The notes beneath the pieces were generated by a model. It saw only the letters and a list, made by a program, of their open reading frames with translations. It ran no database searches and was not told the origin of the DNA. The position numbers were made by a program, and so were the translations under genes. Shown here in pieces: positions 25,123 through 34,066 of a DNA stretch of 64,000 nt. Every line of letters begins with the position of its first letter. Position 1 is the first letter of the stretch. Source of the stretch: an uncultured Oscillospiraceae bacterium (GTDB lineage Bacteria > Bacillota > Clostridia > Oscillospirales > Ruminococcaceae); assembly GCA_910583935.1 (NCBI GenBank), contig CAJTZM010000011.1, forward strand, positions 16,647-80,646, in the 5' to 3' direction.

Positions 25123-26446
25123 CCTAAATCCACTATCACAGAACTTTACAATAAAATCGTTGCTGAAATTTGCATTTCCGACAATCTTGATGATGATATT
25201 CATGGGGCTGTATACAGTCGTTGATACAATTTTTGTAGCACGATTTGTAGATACAAATGCGCTTTCGGCATTGAATATCGTCTGCCCTGTTATCAATCTG
25301 ATTGTCGGTCTTGGAACGATGCTTGCAACAGGAGGAAGCGCGATTGTAGCCCGCAAAATGGGAGCAGGAGAACATACAAGGGCGGCACAGGATTTTACGC
25401 TGATCATTTCAGCGGGCATTTTGTTAGGTGTATTGATTGCAGTGTTGGGAACGGTTTTTATTGACAGGATTATCTGGGGGCTTGGAGCGGGCAGTATTCT
25501 ATTTCCATACTGTAAAGAGTACCTTTTCATTCTGCTGTTATTCACGCCCGCAAGTATCCTGCAAGTGCTTTTTCAAAATTTAATCGTCACAGCGGGACGC
25601 CCCGGAATGGGTATGGCGCTTGGCGTAAGCGCAGGAATCGTAAATATTTTACTGGACTATATTTTCATGGTGCCGCTTCACATGGGCATTCAGGGGGCGG
25701 CGTTTGGTACAGGCATTGGCTATATGATACCGGCGGTGATTGGGTTATGGTTCTTTTCTGCAAAGAAAGGCAGTCTGCATTTTAGGAAGCCAGTCATAGA
25801 TTTTTCCGTATTGGCTGAAAGCTGTACCAATGGTTTTTCGGAAATGGTAAGTCAGGCGGCAACAGCAGTTACAACACTCCTTTTTAACCGCATTATGATG
25901 AAACTGCTTGGAGAAAATGGAGTTGCGGCAATCACAATCATTATTTATACACAGTTTTTGTTAAGTGCCCTTTACATAGGTTTTTCTATGGGAGTAGCTC
26001 CTGTTCTCAGCTATAACTATGGGAAGCAGGACGAAAAACAGCTAAAGAATGTATTTTCTATTTGTATGCGGTTCATTGTCTTTGTTTCGGTCACTGTTTT
26101 TGCGACAGCTTTGATTTTTGGTTCGCCACTGGTTGGTATTTTTACGGAAAGGGGAACGCCTGTTTATGAAATTGCGCGAAACGGATTATTGATTTTTCCA
26201 TTTAGTTTTCTATTTTGTGGGGTGAATATTTTTACCTCTGCTACATTTACAGCATTATCAAACGGGAAGCTGTCGGCAATTTTGTCTTTCCTGCGGACAT
26301 TCGGACTGATTACAGTGCTGTTGCTGACATTGCCGAATATTTTAGGTGTAACAGGGGTATGGCTTGCAGTACCGATAGCAGAGCTAATCACTATGGTTGT
26401 AGCATTGGTTTTTCTGCATTACTCCATTTATCCCATACATATCTAA
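25115..26446 (+). CDS. MATE-family multidrug exporter
   Basis: A 443-residue Na+- or H+-coupled exporter with about twelve membrane segments. Family features include the N-terminal FAFPTILMMIFMGLYTVVDTIFVAR, LATGGSAIVARKMGAGE and FQNLIVTAGRPGMGMALG. The second half repeats the pattern with GFSMGVAPVLSYNYGKQDEKQLK. The start at 25115 follows GGAGGG and overlaps the AraC-GNAT gene by 8 bases (ATGAATGA), implying translational coupling and control by that regulator. Low GC and AT-rich codons match the regulator and contrast with both neighbours, suggesting the pair arrived together by transfer. Confidence 0.93.
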   Translation: MNDLNPLSQNFTIKSLLKFAFPTILMMIFMGLYTVVDTIFVARFVDTNALSALNIVCPVINLIVGLGTMLATGGSAIVARKMGAGEHTRAAQDFTLIISAGILLGVLIAVLGTVFIDRIIWGLGAGSILFPYCKEYLFILLLFTPASILQVLFQNLIVTAGRPGMGMALGVSAGIVNILLDYIFMVPLHMGIQGAAFGTGIGYMIPAVIGLWFFSAKKGSLHFRKPVIDFSVLAESCTNGFSEMVSQAATAVTTLLFNRIMMKLLGENGVAAITIIIYTQFLLSALYIGFSMGVAPVLSYNYGKQDEKQLKNVFSICMRFIVFVSVTVFATALIFGSPLVGIFTERGTPVYEIARNGLLIFPFSFLFCGVNIFTSATFTALSNGKLSAILSFLRTFGLITVLLLTLPNILGVTGVWLAVPIAELITMVVALVFLHYSIYPIHI

Positions 26447-26545
26447 AGGCAAAAAAACGCTTGCATTCCCAGCGATTTCAGAACAAAATGCTTAATCCTT
26501 TTAGGATTTGCACGGCTTTGCTTACAAGCTCATTGTCGTTTTTAT

Positions 26546-26586
26546 AAAAAGACGGGTAAAAGCAATAGATTTTTGCTCGTCTTTTT
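26546..26586 (+). terminator. Terminator after the MATE gene
   Basis: AAAAAGACG (26546-26554) pairs with CGTCTTTTT (26578-26586), with inner AGCAA/TTGCT pairing. The rest of the 26447-26817 gap holds the suf promoter and no supported gene. Confidence 0.75.
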
Positions 26587-26714
26587 CTGTACCCTGTTTT
26601 CATTTTGTTAAAGAATTCTGTTTTATGTGCAGCTATCTAATACCAGGGCCTTATTGATATGGATCTCTGCGCTTATGAGCGCTTTAACCCCTTTCCTTTG
26701 TTGGAAAAAGATGC

Positions 26715-26743
26715 TTGACAAAAAGCACTCTATATCATAGTAT
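26715..26743 (+). promoter_or_regulatory. sufCB promoter
   Basis: TTGACA (26715-26720), a 17-base spacer and TAGTAT (26738-26743). An inverted CTATAT/ATATAG pair (26730-26747) overlaps the -10 region and could be a regulator site, possibly Rrf2-like; this is weak. Confidence 0.6.
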
Positions 26744-26817
26744 ATAGCTAGGAAAAATTCCGCCGGTAGAATCGCCCTTCTCTTTTTACCGGCAGGCATA
26801 TCAAAAGGAGAGAAAGT

Positions 26818-27549
26818 ATGCTTGTACTGGAACATCTGGCCTGGAAGCTACCGGACGGAGAACCCATTTTAAAGGATATTACCCTTACCCTTCCCACTGG
26901 AAAGCTGGCGGTGGTAACCGGTCCCAACGGCGGCGGAAAAACCAGTCTCGCAAAGCTGATTGCAGGATTGGAGACCCCTTCCTCCGGGCGCATTTATCTA
27001 GACGGCGAGGATATGACCGATCTGAATATCACCCAGCGGGCGAAAAAAGGCGTCGCTTATGCGTTTCAGCAGCCGGTACATTTCAAAGGGCTTACGGTCC
27101 GCGATCTGCTGGAATTGGCTGCGGGAGAGAAGCTGTCTGACGAAGCGCTGTGCGCTATTTTGGGACAGGTTGGCCTGTGCGCACAGGATTATAAAAACCG
27201 GCAGGTAGACGCCAGCCTTTCAGGCGGAGAAAGCAAGCGCATTGAAATTGCCACAGTACTGGCGCGGAAAAACGCCGGCCTCCTGATTTTTGACGAGCCG
27301 GAAGCGGGCATTGATCTGTGGAGCTTTTCCGGTCTGATCGACGCTTTCCAACGTATCAAAAACCAAAGCGCTGTTTCCGCGCTGATCATTTCCCATCAAG
27401 AGCGTATTTTGCAGATTGCCGATGAGATCATCGTCATTGCGGACGGAGCGGTTCGTGTTGCCGGCCCTAGGGAGGAGGTCCTCCCTACCCTGCTCAAGGA
27501 GGAAAAAAACGGCCGCTGTCCGCTGGAAAGGGGGAGCTTTTATGAATAA
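26818..27549 (+). CDS. sufC: SufC-type Fe-S cluster assembly ATPase
   Basis: A 243-residue soluble ABC ATPase that drives the SufB scaffold. It has Walker A GPNGGGKT (35-42), Q-loop AFQQPVHFKGLTV, signature LSGGESKRIEIA, Walker B LLIFDEPEAGIDLWSF and the H-loop IISHQERIL. The signature and Walker B variants resemble the archaeal/anaerobe SufC group rather than E. coli SufC. It starts at 26818 after AAAAGGAGAG. SufB overlaps its last 8 bases. No sufS, sufU or sufD is present here, so sulfur delivery must come from elsewhere. Confidence 0.9.
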   Translation: MLVLEHLAWKLPDGEPILKDITLTLPTGKLAVVTGPNGGGKTSLAKLIAGLETPSSGRIYLDGEDMTDLNITQRAKKGVAYAFQQPVHFKGLTVRDLLELAAGEKLSDEALCAILGQVGLCAQDYKNRQVDASLSGGESKRIEIATVLARKNAGLLIFDEPEAGIDLWSFSGLIDAFQRIKNQSAVSALIISHQERILQIADEIIVIADGAVRVAGPREEVLPTLLKEEKNGRCPLERGSFYE

Positions 27550-28462
27550 GATTACCGAAGCGTTTCTGGATCTGGTCTCTGACTGGAAGGGAGCCTTCAG
27601 CGGCGCGTATAATATTCGGGAGGACGGGGGCTGCGCCGGACGCCAATCCTCCGAGCACATTAAAATCGAATCCAAGAAGGAAGCGCCTGGTCTCGTGATC
27701 CGAATCGACCCGCAGACCCAAAACGAAACCGTTTATATTCCCGCCTGTGTAACCCACAGCAATGTGGATGATCTGGTCTATAACGATTTTTATGTAGGGG
27801 AAGGAGCGGACGTAACGATTGTCGCCGGCTGCGGCGTCCACTCCGACGGGGAGGAAGACGCGCGCCACAACGGTATTCACCGGTTTTTTGTAGAAAAGGG
27901 CGCCCATGTGCTGTATCAGGAAAAACATATCGGTTCTGGAAGCGGCACGGGAGCTCGCCGCATCGACCCGGTCAGCGACATCCATTTAGCTGAGGACGCC
28001 GTACTGGAAATGGATACGGTGCAGATTGGCGGCGTTGACCGAACCGACCGGAAAACCACCGCCCAGCTGGCGGCCAGAGCCCGGCTGATCATCCATGAAA
28101 GTATCCTAACCGAAGACGAGCAGACGGCGAAAACCGATTTTTCCGTTTCCATCGACGGGGATGACGCGGTGGTGGACCTGGTATCCCGTTCTGTTGCCAA
28201 AGGTCACTCCCATCAGGCTTATCACTCTCGTATTCTGGGCAATCGCCGCTGCGTCGGCCATTCGGAATGCGACGCCATTCTGGTGGGCTCCGGACAGGTC
28301 AACGCCGCACCGGAGCTCTTTGCCGGACATATCGACGCCTCTTTGATTCACGAAGCAGCCATCGGCAAGATCGCCGGGGAACAAATTGTTAAGCTGTGTA
28401 CTCTAGGGCTGACCGAGGAGGAAGCCGAGGCACGAATTATTGAAGGCTTTTTACAAAACTAA
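27542..28462 (+). CDS. sufB: SufB/SufD-family scaffold protein (short form)
   Basis: A 306-residue beta-helix protein of the SufBD family, much shorter than the roughly 480 residues of E. coli SufB and lacking its N-terminal extension. Core features: YIPACVTHSNVDDLVYNDFYVGEGADVTIVAGCGVHSDG, FVEKGAHVLYQEKHIGSG, then SVAKGHSHQAYHSRILGNRRCVGHSECDAILVG and the C-terminal HEAAIGKIAGEQIVKLCTLGLTEEEA. The late Cys/His-rich stretch is where the cluster ligands sit. Together with sufC it makes a two-gene minimal SUF system. Start ATG 27542 after GGGGGAG. Confidence 0.88.
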   Translation: MNKITEAFLDLVSDWKGAFSGAYNIREDGGCAGRQSSEHIKIESKKEAPGLVIRIDPQTQNETVYIPACVTHSNVDDLVYNDFYVGEGADVTIVAGCGVHSDGEEDARHNGIHRFFVEKGAHVLYQEKHIGSGSGTGARRIDPVSDIHLAEDAVLEMDTVQIGGVDRTDRKTTAQLAARARLIIHESILTEDEQTAKTDFSVSIDGDDAVVDLVSRSVAKGHSHQAYHSRILGNRRCVGHSECDAILVGSGQVNAAPELFAGHIDASLIHEAAIGKIAGEQIVKLCTLGLTEEEAEARIIEGFLQN

Positions 28463-28597
28463 AAATGGTTTTTTGCCGGCAATTTTCCCGTTCTGCGCCG
28501 CTTGACACAGTAAAAAGCTTATCCTGGCTTTATTTCTTTTGCCTAGCCTTTGTGGATTCAGAGACTTTCATGCTTTCAACCATCCTAAATGTTTCTT

Positions 28598-29152
28598 TTA
28601 AAAGGAAAGCTGCTCATCCTCTTCCGGCGGCTTGAGCTGCGCCAGCAGAAGAGTTTTTGGGTCCAGAAGCCAGATTTCCCGTTTTTTGCTTTGGGCATAC
28701 CGCACCGTAGCGGCTGTTCCACCACTGGCGCTTCCATCGTAAACGGCCAGCAGAATTTCAGCGTGATCAACCATCCAGCGGTTTCGCTCCATCATGCAGG
28801 AGGGCGTATAGGCCGGATGCAGGCAAAGGCGTTCGTCACTTGCCATTAGGATCTCGTTGTACGCATCCCGAAAGCTTTCCGGCCAGCGGTCCGCCTGGCC
28901 GGTATAAGGCTGAACGGCAATCAGCCGCAGAGCTTCCCGTTTTTCTCTCTGCCGTAAAACCTCCCGTGCGGCCCATAAATCCACGCCCTGTGCCATTCCG
29001 CTGATGAAGGTGGTCACTCCTTCTTCCGCCAAGGCGGAAATCGCCAGACCAATGGCGTTTTTAATCCGCACACAATCAGGATGATCCTCCTGATAGCCAA
29101 AAGAAAAGTGCGCGGGACGGTGTCCCGTAAACGCGCAAGCTCCCTGGTCCAA
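28598..29152 (-). CDS. YpsA/DUF1273-type SLOG protein
   Basis: A 184-residue protein of the SLOG superfamily (Rossmann-like, nucleotide-ligand binding). Motifs: CAFTGHRPAHFSFGYQED, TTFISGMAQGVDLWAAREVL, RLIAVQPYTGQADRWPESFRDAY, MMERNRWMVDHAEILLAVYDG and SGGTAATVRYAQ. The B. subtilis relative YpsA affects cell division and stress, with no settled biochemistry. The start is put at TTG 29152, which follows GGGAGG by about 9 bases; the frame stays open upstream to 29359 but the extra residues do not match the family. Confidence 0.8.
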   Translation of the reverse strand: MDQGACAFTGHRPAHFSFGYQEDHPDCVRIKNAIGLAISALAEEGVTTFISGMAQGVDLWAAREVLRQREKREALRLIAVQPYTGQADRWPESFRDAYNEILMASDERLCLHPAYTPSCMMERNRWMVDHAEILLAVYDGSASGGTAATVRYAQSKKREIWLLDPKTLLLAQLKPPEEDEQLSF

Positions 29153-29321
29153 TTTTTTCGCCTCCCTTCTTTCAGCATACTCGTCCCTTTTTAAACAGGC
29201 AATCCCCTTCTCTTCCCTTTTTTCAAATGACCGCTTGCAAAAAGCTTTTTCATAGGAGCCATTCTTCCGAATGGCTGAAAGGGAAACCATCCTTACCGAA
29301 AGCTTTCCGGCAAATACGAAT

Positions 29322-29780
29322 TTAATCCATACAAGCTTGAACGAATTTAATTGGTACATCCATACGTTCTGCTGCCTGCTCCGGCGTCATGCCGCTATCT
29401 AAAAACCGTTTGCAGACGATCTTCATATTTTCGCCAATCTCAATAATATGCTTGTCCGGATCATATATTCTTATCACCCGCTGCCCCCATGCATGTTCCT
29501 TGATCGGGTGGACATATTCCACTGCATACTTTTTCAGTTTTTCGACGAACTTGTCAAAATCATCTTCTTCAAAATAGACTTCAAAGCTCTTGCCGCCAAA
29601 GGACACATCGTCTGTTCCAATAAATTCCTGCCAGGCTTCAAGCGTTTGCAATGCTAAACCGCCTGTCAACGTTTTGTTTGCCCCAAAATCCATGATGACA
29701 TGAAGGCCAAGCACTTTTTGGAAAAATTCAACCGACCGATTGATGTCCTTTACTACCAGCATGGGGTTTTTCATCTTCAT
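29322..29780 (-). CDS. VOC-family (glyoxalase-like) protein
   Basis: A 152-residue vicinal-oxygen-chelate protein. Residues 3 to about 118 form the paired beta-alpha-beta-beta-beta units (MLVVKDINRSVEFFQKVLG, FEVYFEEDDFDKFVEKLKK, AWGQRVIRIYDPDKHIIEIGE). A 35-residue tail, CKRFLDSGMTPEQAAERMDVPIKFVQACM, looks like a small helix-turn-helix. The start at 29780 has GGGAGGATACGG upstream. Such proteins include bleomycin-type resistance proteins and glyoxalases; the substrate is unknown. Confidence 0.85.
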   Translation of the reverse strand: MKMKNPMLVVKDINRSVEFFQKVLGLHVIMDFGANKTLTGGLALQTLEAWQEFIGTDDVSFGGKSFEVYFEEDDFDKFVEKLKKYAVEYVHPIKEHAWGQRVIRIYDPDKHIIEIGENMKIVCKRFLDSGMTPEQAAERMDVPIKFVQACMD

Positions 29781-29976
29781 AAACCGTATCCTCCCAAAAA
29801 TCCTCTTTACTGCACTGATTATAACACCCTCGTTTACCCTATACAAGCGGATTTTGCGAAGCTGCCGGCGTTTTCATCCGGCAGTATTTTTTGAAAGGGG
29901 CCCTCCTTTCCTCCTCTTGCATTCAGGACACACATATGATAGGATAAAAGAAATTTTTTCAAAGGGGAAAAAGAAA

Positions 29977-30486
29977 ATGCAGCTGAATCTTATAAAGCCT
30001 TCGGACGATCTGGAGGAAGCCTACGAGGATTTCCGCGCGGAATGGAACCAGCAGCGGGAAAAAATTGTCCCCTTCGCCGTCCGTGGGGAGGGATTGACCT
30101 ACCCACAGCTAATGCAGTTTCTGTACCGCCGGGAAACCGCTCCGGAGGAAGGGCAGGTCCCCTCCACCGCTTTTTTCCTGGTAAACGATAAACGGGAAAT
30201 TTTAGGCGCCATTGACATCCGCCACCGGCTAAACGACTACCTGCTTTGTTTTGGCGGACATATTGGATACGGTATCCGTCCCTCCTGCCGCGGCAAAGGA
30301 TTGGCCGCCAAAATGCTTGCAATGGCGCTTCCCCACGCAAAACAGCTGGGGATTGATTGGGCGCTCGTCACCTGCGACCGGGAAAATCCCGCTTCAGCCA
30401 AAACCATCCTTCGCTGTGGCGGCGTTTTGGAGGATGAGCGGTTTTTAGAGGGAGAATGGGTCCAGCGCTATTGGATCGCGCTATAA
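29977..30486 (+). CDS. GNAT N-acetyltransferase
   Basis: A 169-residue acetyltransferase with GHIGYGIRPSCRGKGLAAKMLAMAL (acetyl-CoA motif A) and VTCDRENPASAKTILRCGGVLEDE, the pattern of predicted acetyltransferases related to YdjM/aminoglycoside-type GNATs. The start at 29977 follows AAAGGGG by about 9 bases; longer in-frame codons upstream overlap the divergent VOC gene's promoter region. Terminated at 30521-30561. Confidence 0.87.
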   Translation: MQLNLIKPSDDLEEAYEDFRAEWNQQREKIVPFAVRGEGLTYPQLMQFLYRRETAPEEGQVPSTAFFLVNDKREILGAIDIRHRLNDYLLCFGGHIGYGIRPSCRGKGLAAKMLAMALPHAKQLGIDWALVTCDRENPASAKTILRCGGVLEDERFLEGEWVQRYWIAL

Positions 30487-30520
30487 AATCGACCTACAGA
30501 AAAACGGCTGGCCAACGAGT

Positions 30521-30561
30521 AAATGGCGGAAAGGGCAATGTCCTTCCGCCATTTTTTTCGA
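30521..30561 (+). terminator. Terminator after the GNAT gene
   Basis: AAATGGCGGAA (30521-30531) pairs with TTCCGCCATTT (30544-30554), followed by a T-run. It faces the convergent antiporter operon. Confidence 0.9.
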
Positions 30562-30596
30562 TCTATTGAAAAGCTTTTGGTTCGCAGGCAAAACCG

Positions 30597-32540
30597 CTAT
30601 TGCAGCAGCAAATACAACAGTGTGGCCACCACACCGGCGCCATACAAAAGCAGCTCATACGCAAGCGTTTCACCGACGATTCCCCGATAGACCGGCCGGT
30701 TGGAATACGCGCCGAATTGCTCATTGGTCTTTGGCTCCACCGTTTGCGGCGCTTTTTTATAAAACAGGCGGTGGATCAAATAAATCAGCCAGTCGGCCAC
30801 AGAGGCAGCGATACGCGAGCAAAATGCCCCCACAAAGGCCAAGCCCTGCAAAAGCGGACGGTATACCAGATTTTCCAGGTCCGCCCAGCGAGGCCAACGG
30901 TCCACATAGACCCGCACGCCCTGCCGATCCTTTTTCATCAGCAGAAAGCGCACCACGCCAAAATACAATACTGCGCCGATACAAACGGAAATCAGCGCCC
31001 CCTGCAGGTTTGTCCAGGAAAAGTACCGGACCGTATGCTCCAGCGCCTCGCCGCCCAAAAAGGAACGGGAGGCCTCGGCGATTCGGTCCATGGTCCCGTG
31101 AGCAAACAAGCCGAACAGCAACAGGGTCAGGCCGGAAATGGTCAGCATAGCAGAGGTGGGTTTATCCATATAGGTTCCCTTCTCCACTGGTTTTTCGGGA
31201 TTTTTCTCAATGAAAATCGCCACAAACAGCTTGGTCATATAGGCCAGGGTCATACCTCCGGCGATCAAAAACAGCCATTCGATCACCCGCATGAGACCGG
31301 CACTGCCCTGGGCCGCCAGAATCTCAATATACTCCACAATTCCCTCATGCAGCAGGGTTTTGCTGATATAGCCGCTCCACAAAGGGATACCGCCAACACC
31401 GACCGCCGCCATCAGAAAGCTAAAGGCCAACAAGGGCTTTCCTCTGCCCCAGCCGCGGATTTCGTTGAGATCCAGGCTTTCCGTTCTGGTGAAAATCACC
31501 CCGGCGATGACGAAAAGGATCAGCTTAATCAGCGAGTGGTTGAGCATATGCAGCACCGTGCCGTACACGGCCAGCTGATTATGGGCGCCTAACAGCCCCT
31601 GCATCCCAACGCCCACCAAAATAAAGCCGATTTGGGACATGGAGGAGCAGGCCAGCGTCCGCTTGAGGTTGATGGAAAAAAGGCCTAAAACCGCTCCCAG
31701 CAGCATGGTCACCACGCCTAGGATCAGAATCAGCATCCCCCAATCGGCGTCGCGGTAAAACACGTCGCAGGATACGACCAGAATGCCGAAAATGCCGGCT
31801 TTACTCAATACGGCGGACAAAATCGCCGTAGCGGGAGCAGGTGCCGCCGTATAGGAACGGGGCATCCAGAAATGCAGCGGGAACATCCCCGCCTTGGCTG
31901 CAAAGCCAAACAGGATGCAGCCGCCCGCCGCGTACAAAAGCCGCCGGTCCCCTACCGCCGCGCAGGCGCCACGCAACAGGTCAAACTGTAAGGTCCCTGC
32001 CAGATGGTACAGCAAGAATACCCCCATCAGAGTGACCAAGCCGCCCAAAACGCCAATGGTCAGGTAGCTGCGGGAAGCCTTGATCGCTTCCGACGTTTCC
32101 TCCTGCACCACCCACACATAAGAGGCAAAGGACATCATCTCGAAGAAAATAAAGGTCGTATACAAATCGCCCGAAAGGAAAATCCCCATAGTTGCTCCCA
32201 GGGCCAGCAGCAAAAACAGGTAATACCGGTTGCGGTTATGCCGGTGGGCAAAATAGGATTTAGACGGAAGAGTCGTCATCATCCAGACCGCCGCCGTCAA
32301 AAGCGCCATCACTATCCGAAAACCGTCGGCCTGGAAGGTAAGTCCCAAGCCGCAGATCCCCTCCATACGCAGCGCAGCGCCGGGAAAATACAAAAGCAGC
32401 AAGGCGCCGAATAATTCAGCGACTGTAATCGCCAGGACCAGCCAGTCCCGCACGGATTTGCTTTTTCGTCCGATCAGATAGCTGGCCACTGCTCCCGCCA
32501 TGGGGAACAGCACCAAAAAAATCAATAAGAAACTGCCCAT
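30597..32540 (-). CDS. Antiporter-like membrane subunit 4 (NuoL/MrpA-N type, 647 aa)
   Basis: Last gene of the operon and the longest of four homologous proton-channel subunits. It has at least fourteen membrane segments. The lateral-helix glutamate is seen in DLYTTFIFFEMMSFASYVW and the central lysine in FGFAAKAGMFPLHFWMPRSYTAAPAPATAILSAVLSKAG. A further roughly 150-residue C-terminal extension carries a soluble stretch (KKDRQGVRVYVDRWPRWADLENLVYRPLLQGL) and a last TM. The start at 32540 follows TTTGGAG by 7 bases and is preferred to ATG 32561, which has no ribosome site. It probably moves H+ or Na+ as part of the complex. Confidence 0.85.
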   Translation of the reverse strand: MGSFLLIFLVLFPMAGAVASYLIGRKSKSVRDWLVLAITVAELFGALLLLYFPGAALRMEGICGLGLTFQADGFRIVMALLTAAVWMMTTLPSKSYFAHRHNRNRYYLFLLLALGATMGIFLSGDLYTTFIFFEMMSFASYVWVVQEETSEAIKASRSYLTIGVLGGLVTLMGVFLLYHLAGTLQFDLLRGACAAVGDRRLLYAAGGCILFGFAAKAGMFPLHFWMPRSYTAAPAPATAILSAVLSKAGIFGILVVSCDVFYRDADWGMLILILGVVTMLLGAVLGLFSINLKRTLACSSMSQIGFILVGVGMQGLLGAHNQLAVYGTVLHMLNHSLIKLILFVIAGVIFTRTESLDLNEIRGWGRGKPLLAFSFLMAAVGVGGIPLWSGYISKTLLHEGIVEYIEILAAQGSAGLMRVIEWLFLIAGGMTLAYMTKLFVAIFIEKNPEKPVEKGTYMDKPTSAMLTISGLTLLLFGLFAHGTMDRIAEASRSFLGGEALEHTVRYFSWTNLQGALISVCIGAVLYFGVVRFLLMKKDRQGVRVYVDRWPRWADLENLVYRPLLQGLAFVGAFCSRIAASVADWLIYLIHRLFYKKAPQTVEPKTNEQFGAYSNRPVYRGIVGETLAYELLLYGAGVVATLLYLLLQ

Positions 32541-32575
32541 TTTCTCACTCCAAACTCTCATGGTTTCAGCAATTA

Positions 32576-34048
32576 CTACAAGCCAGCCGCAATCCTTTCA
32601 AACACTGCAAGCAGCGGTGAGGCACAAAGGCCAAGCAAAACCGACGCGGCGCTCAAGATGATCAGCGGAACGGTCATCAGCCGGTTGGGGTCCTCCACCT
32701 CTTTGACCGACGCGGGGTCATACCCTTTGCCCGGGAAATACGCCCGGATCACCACCGCCATCAGGTACAGCGCCGTTAAAAGGGCCGAGACAATCAGTGC
32801 AGCCACCCCGATCCACGCCAATGGCATTCCCGTATCCACTGCGGCGGTGGCAATGTTCCACTTACTGATAAATCCAGCCAGCGGCGGAATACCCATCAGC
32901 CCCAAGGAGGCGATGGTAAACGCGGCCATAGTAACCGGCATTGCCCGGCCAAAGCCCTCCAGCTGGTAGACGTATTCCCGGTGGGTTTTGTAGATAATGG
33001 CGCCAGCGCAGAAAAACAGGGTGATCTTAATCACCGCATGGAACACCATGTGGGACAGGCCGCCGACTAAGCCGGCGGGGGTCATCAGCGTGACCGAAAA
33101 GAGGATATAGGACAGGTTGCTGACAGTGGAATATGCAAGCCGCCGCTTTAAATGCGGGGTGCGAAGAGCCATGGCCGACCCATATACGATAGTAACGGCC
33201 GCTGCTGTCATGACTACCGTCTGGGCCCAGCTGCCCCGCAGAAAATCGCAGCCAAAGCCATAATAGGTCAACCGGATTACGGCGAAAACACCCGCCTTAA
33301 CTACCGCCACCGCATGCAGCAAGGCGGATACCGGCGTCGGAGCCACCGAAGCGTCCGGAAGCCATCCATGAAACGGGAACACCGCCGCTTTTACGCCAAA
33401 GCCAAAAAAGCCCAGGATGAATACCGTCTGCAAAAGGAGTTCCTTTCCGCCGGTTTTAGCGGGATCCAGCACGCCGCCGAAGGTGAAATCCAACGTCGAG
33501 CCGTAGCTGAGCAGGAAAATCATAGCAATAAAGGCAAAAGCCGCGCCGGACAAAGAGTAGATCAAATACTTTTTGCCCGCATACCGGGCCCTTCCGTCCA
33601 TCGAATGCATGACCAGCGGCAACGTCGCCAAGGTCAGCAGCTCATAAAACAGGTACAAGGTCAAAAAGTTATCCGCAAAGGCCACGCCCACAATTACGCC
33701 GAAGGTCATGGTAAAAAAGCCAAAAAACTTATTCTCCCTACCCTCATGCTTCATGTATTCGAAGGAATAGAAGGTGGTCAGCGGCCACAAAAGAGAAACC
33801 AGAATTCCGAAGATCCGGCCCATTCCGTCAACCTGCAAAGTGATCTGCATGGTATCGGAAAAACGGATCAGCGTCAGAGCTTCATCCGGCGTCCAGACCA
33901 GGACAGCCATCGCCAGCACCGCATTGACGATCACCGCGCCAGCCACATAGATCTGGCGTTTGCGGCGGTCTTCTATGGGACGGGCCAGCATGAAAGCGCC
34001 GGCCAAAATCGGGAACAGAACCGGCAGACACAGTATCCAAACAGGCAC
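32576..34048 (-). CDS. Antiporter-like membrane subunit 3 (MrpD/NuoN type, 490 aa)
   Basis: A 490-residue polytopic protein of the proton-conducting-membrane-transporter family. Key residues are kept: Glu in DNFLTLYLFYELLTLATLPLVMH and Lys in GFGVKAAVFPFHGWLPDASVAPTPVSALLHAVAVVKAG. It starts with GTG at 34048 after GGGAGGGG. It lies 18 bases after subunit 2 and 35 before subunit 4, so cotranscription is near certain. Pairwise, its motif regions are closer to subunit 2 than to subunits 1 or 4, suggesting a tandem duplication. Confidence 0.85.
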   Translation of the reverse strand: MPVWILCLPVLFPILAGAFMLARPIEDRRKRQIYVAGAVIVNAVLAMAVLVWTPDEALTLIRFSDTMQITLQVDGMGRIFGILVSLLWPLTTFYSFEYMKHEGRENKFFGFFTMTFGVIVGVAFADNFLTLYLFYELLTLATLPLVMHSMDGRARYAGKKYLIYSLSGAAFAFIAMIFLLSYGSTLDFTFGGVLDPAKTGGKELLLQTVFILGFFGFGVKAAVFPFHGWLPDASVAPTPVSALLHAVAVVKAGVFAVIRLTYYGFGCDFLRGSWAQTVVMTAAAVTIVYGSAMALRTPHLKRRLAYSTVSNLSYILFSVTLMTPAGLVGGLSHMVFHAVIKITLFFCAGAIIYKTHREYVYQLEGFGRAMPVTMAAFTIASLGLMGIPPLAGFISKWNIATAAVDTGMPLAWIGVAALIVSALLTALYLMAVVIRAYFPGKGYDPASVKEVEDPNRLMTVPLIILSAASVLLGLCASPLLAVFERIAAGL

Positions 34049-34066
34049 AAGCTTCCCCTCCCAACA

